Shown here piece after piece: positions 60,210-64,000 of a stretch of DNA of 64,000 nucleotides (the stretch's first letter is position 1; each line of letters starts with the position of its first letter). The notes beneath the pieces are model-generated. The model was not told the DNA's origin. It saw only the letters and a program-made list of their open reading frames with translations, and made no database searches. The position numbers and the translations under genes were made by a program. Location: the NCBI GenBank assembly GCA_943787925.1, contig CALSOH010000003.1, forward strand, positions 62,001-126,000, read 5' to 3'. Source of the stretch: TMED14 sp003507115 (GTDB lineage Bacteria; Bacteroidota; Bacteroidia; Flavobacteriales; Schleiferiaceae).

Positions 60210-61208
60210 TTAGGCCCGAAGTTTTCCGCGGCGCAGCAATTCTTCTGCAATTTGGACCGCATTGGTGGCAGCACCCTTGCGCAAATTGTCCGATACAATC
60301 CAGCAGTTCAGGGCTTGGGGGTGGCTGTGGTCGGCGCGAATTCGGCCCACAAAGACGTCGTCTTGACCCTCCGCAAAGCGGGGCATGGGATAGGACTTGG
60401 CGGAAGGATCGTCCAACACCGTGACCCCCGGAAAATCGCGCAGGCAAGCACGGACGGCCTCCATGGGGGGGCGCTCGCCGGCAAATTCAATGTTGACCGC
60501 TTCGGAGTGACCGCCCTGTACAGGAACCCGGACCGCCGTGGCCGAAACCAGCACCGACGCATCGTTCAAAATCTTCTTGGTTTCGTGTGTGAGCTTCATC
60601 TCCTCCTTGGTGTAGGCGTTGTCCAAGAAGACGTCGCACTGCGGCAAGCAGTTTTTGTCAATGGCGTAGGGATAGACCATGGCGCCTTCGCGGCCTTGAC
60701 GCTCGTTTTCAAGCTGGTCCACGGCCGCCTTGCCCGTGCCCGTCACACTTTGGTAGGTGCTGACGATCACCCGTTTGATGGGGTAAAGGGCGTGCAGGGG
60801 CTTGAGCACCATGACGAGCTGGATGGTGGAACAGTTGGGATTGGCAATGATGTGCGAATCCATGTCCAAGGCTTCGGGGTTGACTTCGGGCACGACCAGG
60901 GGAATTTGGGGCTCCATGCGCCAGGCACTCGAGTTGTCGATGACGTAGCAGCCATTTTCGGCAAACTTGGGGGCCCAGGTCAGCGAGGTCTCACCGCCTG
61001 CCGAAAAAATGGCCACGTCCGGCTTGAGGGCCACGGCCTCTTCGGGCGTCACCACCGTGTAGTCCTTGCCCTGCCAGGTCAAGGTTTGGCCGGCTGATTT
61101 GGCCGAAGCCACGGGAATAAAATCCGTGATAGGCAAATTCCGTTCTGCAAGGACGGTTCGCATGACTTCCCCCACCATTCCGGTGGCACCAACGAGGGCT
61201 AAACGCAT
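60210..61208 (-). CDS. asd: aspartate-semialdehyde dehydrogenase
   Basis: A 332-residue enzyme that reduces aspartyl phosphate to aspartate semialdehyde, feeding lysine/DAP, threonine and methionine synthesis. NADP motif GATGMVG is at residues 7-13, catalytic Cys126 in NPNCSTIQL and the substrate/phosphate region in QSVTGTGKAAVD. GGHSEAVNIEF carries the catalytic histidine. The frame extends upstream to 61442, but the start MRLALVGATG at 61208 is the family start. Divergent from the lamin-tail-like gene. Confidence 0.95.
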   Translation of the reverse strand: MRLALVGATGMVGEVMRTVLAERNLPITDFIPVASAKSAGQTLTWQGKDYTVVTPEEAVALKPDVAIFSAGGETSLTWAPKFAENGCYVIDNSSAWRMEPQIPLVVPEVNPEALDMDSHIIANPNCSTIQLVMVLKPLHALYPIKRVIVSTYQSVTGTGKAAVDQLENERQGREGAMVYPYAIDKNCLPQCDVFLDNAYTKEEMKLTHETKKILNDASVLVSATAVRVPVQGGHSEAVNIEFAGERPPMEAVRACLRDFPGVTVLDDPSAKSYPMPRFAEGQDDVFVGRIRADHSHPQALNCWIVSDNLRKGAATNAVQIAEELLRRGKLRA

Positions 61209-61235
61209 AACTGACAGTGCACTATTAATTCTGCA

Positions 61236-61243
61236 CAAAAGTA
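61236..61243 (-). promoter_or_regulatory. promoter -7 box for asd
   Basis: TACTTTTG on the minus strand, 27 nt before the ATG of asd. Confidence 0.5.
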
Positions 61244-61296
61244 ACCCCCTTCTGCTCATGAAATGCTTCTTCTCGCTTTCCGCGCACCGCGTTCCG

Positions 61297-63486
61297 ATGA
61301 CCGCCTGCTTTGACCGATTTATCGGACTGGGAGCGCTGTGTGCATGTTTCCTGTGCTTCCCCTCGGAGGCCCGGGCCCAGACGGATTTTGGCCAGATCCT
61401 CCGGTGGACGGATACAGACCGGGCCCTCTCGTCGGGCGACACGGGCCATTTTCAGTGGCAGGGCACGTGGCTCCACCTCGATGCCCCCGCTGCAGGGAGC
61501 AGCATCCTATCCCGCCGGGCAGACTTGGGCGAAGAGTGGATGGTGGGGGGGACGGTGCATTTCGCTTTTAATCCTTCCAGCGCCAACTACGTTGAAGTGA
61601 AAGGACGTTCGGAGGGCCGGGGTAGTTGGTGGGTGCTCAGCATGGGCGAAACGGAGGACGCACTCTCCCTGTATCGGGTGCAAGGGAGCGAAAAAGTACT
61701 GCTGTGTAAAAGTCCCATGGGACTGCTTGACCGGGCCGAATCTAACCTCCATTGGCAGCTCATTCATGGGCGAGATCGGCGGTATACGCTTACCTGGTGG
61801 ATCGATGGAGAGGCGCCCGGGGCCGTTTCGTCCCTCCCGGATAGTCTTGGGGCCCCTATCCGGGCGCTGGCGTGGGCATGCCGATACACGGCGACCCGAA
61901 CGGACAAAATCCGCATCGGTCCCACATGGTGGCAGGGAGAGCCGAAAAGCCAGGCGCCAGGGGATGCAGTCCAGTGGCATTGGACGGAAGTCTACAGCAA
62001 GGTCGCCCCCTTGCTCCCAGGGGTTTCGCCTGCCGCGGCCTTTTTGGAGGGGGTACTCGTGGCCCCATCCCCCATGCGTTGGGATGGGTGGGAACTGCAG
62101 GTAAACCAGCGACGCTGGCCCCTTCCCAGTCTGTGGATTTTCCCAGGGATTCCGGTGGTTTTTGGTGACCTGGCCCTAGAACCCCTCATCCCGCCGGGGG
62201 TTATATGGATTCCCTTGGGGCTCGATTTGCCTCAGGCGGCGGCGGTGGCGCTTTTCGACCAGGGGGACCATCGCGTGGCGCCGCTTTCCTATGCCGCGAG
62301 TCAACATCGCCCGCCGGAAAAGGCCTTGGGGGGCTACAGTTTGGAACCACCCCACCCATCCCAAAGTTGCCTTCCCGCGCTATGGCATTCTTCCCGGGAT
62401 CTGCGGGGCGCAAGCCTCGGCGTACTCCCGGAAGGACCCCCCGTCGGGTACATGCCCGGGCCCCCGCGCCTTCGTGCAGAAATGCGTCCAGACGCCCTTC
62501 AAACCCTTCGAGTGAATTGGCGCCACCCCATCGAGCCCGCCACACTTCCATCTTCCGCTGGGGGAACCTGGCTCCATCTCGAACCGGAAACGAGTTATTG
62601 GATGCCTAACCAGGCTCCTCCCCCTGGGGAGCGGCAGGCGGTGCCTATCCCCGAGAGTGCATGCGATTGCGCCGGGGCGCCCTTGGGCTTGGAGGAGCTG
62701 AGGTGGGGGTGGCCTAGGCCGCCCGAACCCTTTGAACTCGTTATGACCGAATTTTTAGAGGATCCCCTTCCCTATGAACCGCGTTTTGTCGAAATCCATA
62801 ACCGCAGCACGGACGTGCTTGAAGCGGGTGGGTTGTTTCTGAGTGATGCCGCCACAGGGGGGCTATGGCGACGGCTGGGGGATCCGGGCACGTTTGTGCT
62901 TCCAAACGAGGTGCTGGCCTGGAGCGAAGATCCCCGTGTGACAAGCCGGCGCTATCCCCGTGGGGACTCTACCCAGATGAGAGGGGCGTTTCACGCTCTT
63001 TTTCCGCTGGGAGATCCGCTTTTTTTGGGACTGTTCCGAAGTGATGGCCTCCTTTTGGACGCCCTGGAGTCCGCTCCCGCGGCCTCTGAGTCGATCTCCG
63101 AGGGATTGTCTTGGACCCGGACCCCAGCTCAGGCATGGGTTGTTTCAGGGGATTCGGCATCCCCGGGTCGCTGGGATGTCGATGGCGAAGAAGTGGACGG
63201 CATGGAACGGGTATGGCTCACCCAGCGGTCCTGGTCCTTCTCAGAACGCCCTGCGCTGGCCTACCGTTTTGAGGAAGAGGGGGCTTGGCGCATTCGAGAA
63301 CGCTGGTTGCCGATGCGCGGTGGGCAAACAGGCCCCTGGCAAGTGGGCCCCGTGGTCGAACGCCAGGGAAGTTGGTCCTGCACATTGCCTGCTCCGCTCA
63401 GTCCAGATTGGCTGTGGGAAATAGAGTGGACTTCGCCCACCGGACGGATTCGCCGCCGTGCCTTTGCGCTTCGAATGCGGGAGTGA
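61297..63486 (+). CDS. exported protein with lamin-tail-like domain, unknown function
   Basis: About 729 residues. A signal peptide (FIGLGALCACFLCFPSEARAQ) gives a start at 61297; ATG 61258 adds 13 residues. The N-terminal half looks like a lectin-type beta-sandwich (WQGTWLHLDAPAAGSSIL, EWMVGGTVHFAFN), followed by Pro-rich linkers. FELVMTEFLEDPLPYEPRFVE with GGLFLSDAATGG matches a lamin-tail (LTD) domain near residues 480-560. There is no recognisable T9SS or lipobox at the ends (C-terminus RRRAFALRMRE), unusual for this class. Possibly an outer-membrane- or surface-associated protein. High in Pro, Trp and Gly. Confidence 0.72.
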   Translation: MTACFDRFIGLGALCACFLCFPSEARAQTDFGQILRWTDTDRALSSGDTGHFQWQGTWLHLDAPAAGSSILSRRADLGEEWMVGGTVHFAFNPSSANYVEVKGRSEGRGSWWVLSMGETEDALSLYRVQGSEKVLLCKSPMGLLDRAESNLHWQLIHGRDRRYTLTWWIDGEAPGAVSSLPDSLGAPIRALAWACRYTATRTDKIRIGPTWWQGEPKSQAPGDAVQWHWTEVYSKVAPLLPGVSPAAAFLEGVLVAPSPMRWDGWELQVNQRRWPLPSLWIFPGIPVVFGDLALEPLIPPGVIWIPLGLDLPQAAAVALFDQGDHRVAPLSYAASQHRPPEKALGGYSLEPPHPSQSCLPALWHSSRDLRGASLGVLPEGPPVGYMPGPPRLRAEMRPDALQTLRVNWRHPIEPATLPSSAGGTWLHLEPETSYWMPNQAPPPGERQAVPIPESACDCAGAPLGLEELRWGWPRPPEPFELVMTEFLEDPLPYEPRFVEIHNRSTDVLEAGGLFLSDAATGGLWRRLGDPGTFVLPNEVLAWSEDPRVTSRRYPRGDSTQMRGAFHALFPLGDPLFLGLFRSDGLLLDALESAPAASESISEGLSWTRTPAQAWVVSGDSASPGRWDVDGEEVDGMERVWLTQRSWSFSERPALAYRFEEEGAWRIRERWLPMRGGQTGPWQVGPVVERQGSWSCTLPAPLSPDWLWEIEWTSPTGRIRRRAFALRMRE

Positions 63487-63499
63487 TGGGTGAGCCCCC

Positions 63500-63507
63500 T
63501 ACTTTTG
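63500..63507 (+). promoter_or_regulatory. promoter -7 box directly before the agmatinase-like gene
   Basis: TACTTTTG exact match, 4 nt before the GTG at 63512; leaderless arrangement. Confidence 0.55.
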
Positions 63508-63511
63508 CAGG

Positions 63512-64000
63512 GTGAGTAGTTCAGACCCAGCATCTTTGCGCGCGGCGAAGCGCCTGCAGCAATCGACCGAATTCGACCCCAATGGATTGGCCGCTCCCGG
63601 CCAAGTCTACGGCCTGCCCTTTGATGCCACGTCTGCGGAAGTGGTCATCCTTCCCGTTCCATGGGAGGTCACGGTGAGCTATGCCTCGGGAACGGCCCAA
63701 GGCCCCGATGCGATCCGTACGGCATCAGCCCAAGTTGACCTGTATGATCCTGCCGTGGCGGATGCGTGGAAGATGGGGCTTTGGATGGCACCCACCTCAG
63801 CCAAGTTGGCAGCGAAGTCCGAGCGCAACCGCGAACGCGCGGAAGCCTACCTCGAAGCATTAAGTGAAGGGCTTCCCATGCAACGCATGGCCAAGAACCA
63901 CGAAAAAATTGAAGCGGCCTGCGCCTACATGGTGGATTGGGTGGCTTCGCAGGTTGCCAGCTACCTCGATCAGGGCCAATTGGTGGCCTTGTTGGGTGGG
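63512..64000 (+). CDS. agmatinase/arginase-family ureohydrolase (partial, 3' end outside window)
   Basis: 163 residues are visible from a GTG at 63512. VVILPVPWEVTVSYASGTAQG is the first conserved block of agmatinase-like enzymes in Bacteroidota. ASAQVDLYDPAVADAWKMG and a further helix-rich stretch (EKIEAACAYMVDWVASQVA) follow, ending at LLGG where the metal ligands should start. The Mn-binding His/Asp residues lie outside the window. Agmatine to putrescine plus urea is the expected reaction and would complement the speA-like gene, but arginase or formimidoylglutamase activity cannot be excluded. Confidence 0.8.
   Translation, partial: MSSSDPASLRAAKRLQQSTEFDPNGLAAPGQVYGLPFDATSAEVVILPVPWEVTVSYASGTAQGPDAIRTASAQVDLYDPAVADAWKMGLWMAPTSAKLAAKSERNRERAEAYLEALSEGLPMQRMAKNHEKIEAACAYMVDWVASQVASYLDQGQLVALLGG

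Noticed and set aside
61066..61296. Extended N-terminus of the lamin-tail-like protein
   Set aside because: It overlaps asd on the other strand; the signal peptide starts at 61297 (or 61258).

Overview
This window is chromosomal DNA from a member of the Bacteroidota, most likely Flavobacteriales. The evidence is a SusC/SusD pair, type IX secretion sorting domains on two secreted proteins, small families largely restricted to this group (DUF4296, DUF6341, DUF6427, HU-CCDC81/SPOR, DUF2723), a deoxyhypusine-synthase-like gene next to an arginine decarboxylase, and many promoters of the Bacteroidota type (TAnnTTTG at -7, sometimes with TTG near -33). The sequence looks moderately GC-rich for that order. 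Genes are densely packed, with many ATGA/GTGA overlaps. I see no CRISPR array, phage, transposase or integrase.

Layout. 1-4561 (minus): five-gene operon with a LolA-like carrier, two FtsX-type permeases, a LolD-type ATPase and a nitroreductase. 4696-5115: bacilliredoxin. 5165-12632: starch/maltodextrin utilisation locus (inverted-repeat operator candidate, SusC, SusD, secreted starch-binding-like protein with a T9SS domain, GH13 amylase). 12684-16531: sufABCD. 16605-19697: DUF2723 membrane protein. 19770-23125 (minus): trhO-hmgA-hppD, tyrosine catabolism. 23235-28104: threonine dehydrogenase-like SDR, orphan lipoprotein, AlkB-like protein, epimerase, tyrS. 28097-32841 (minus): overlapping operon with polyprenol-phosphate mannosyltransferase, pyrC, DUF4296 lipoprotein, LuxE-like protein, secreted protein and VOC protein. 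32894-37158: polA and an M28-PDZ peptidase, both broken by a dense cluster of single-base insertions. 37322-42058 (minus): cation/proton antiporter, typA, SulP transporter. 42384-45146: speA-like, DHS-like, acidic protein. 45143-49121: dprA, SDR, TonB receptor. 49150-49223: tRNA-Ala(GGC). 49292-54278: PKD/T9SS protein, Na+/solute symporter, purD. 54343-61208: DUF6341, DUF6427, thioesterase, SPOR protein, msrA, TonB-type receptor, asd. 61297 to the end: lamin-tail-like secreted protein and the start of an agmatinase-family gene.

How the genes work together. The Sus locus would bind, import and cleave alpha-glucans. sufABCD builds Fe-S clusters, but no sufS or sufE lies nearby. hmgA and hppD carry out the middle steps of tyrosine breakdown. 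The speA-like, DHS-like and agmatinase-like genes suggest a polyamine route from arginine, with the last gene 19 kb from the others.

Two signals stand out. First, several genes have a start codon exactly 4 nt after a TAnnTTTG box, which predicts leaderless mRNAs. Second, frameshifts are confined to susC and to polA/M28, and every one is explained by an extra base rather than a missing one. That looks more like local sequence error than gene decay. I found no clearly new defence or mobile system.
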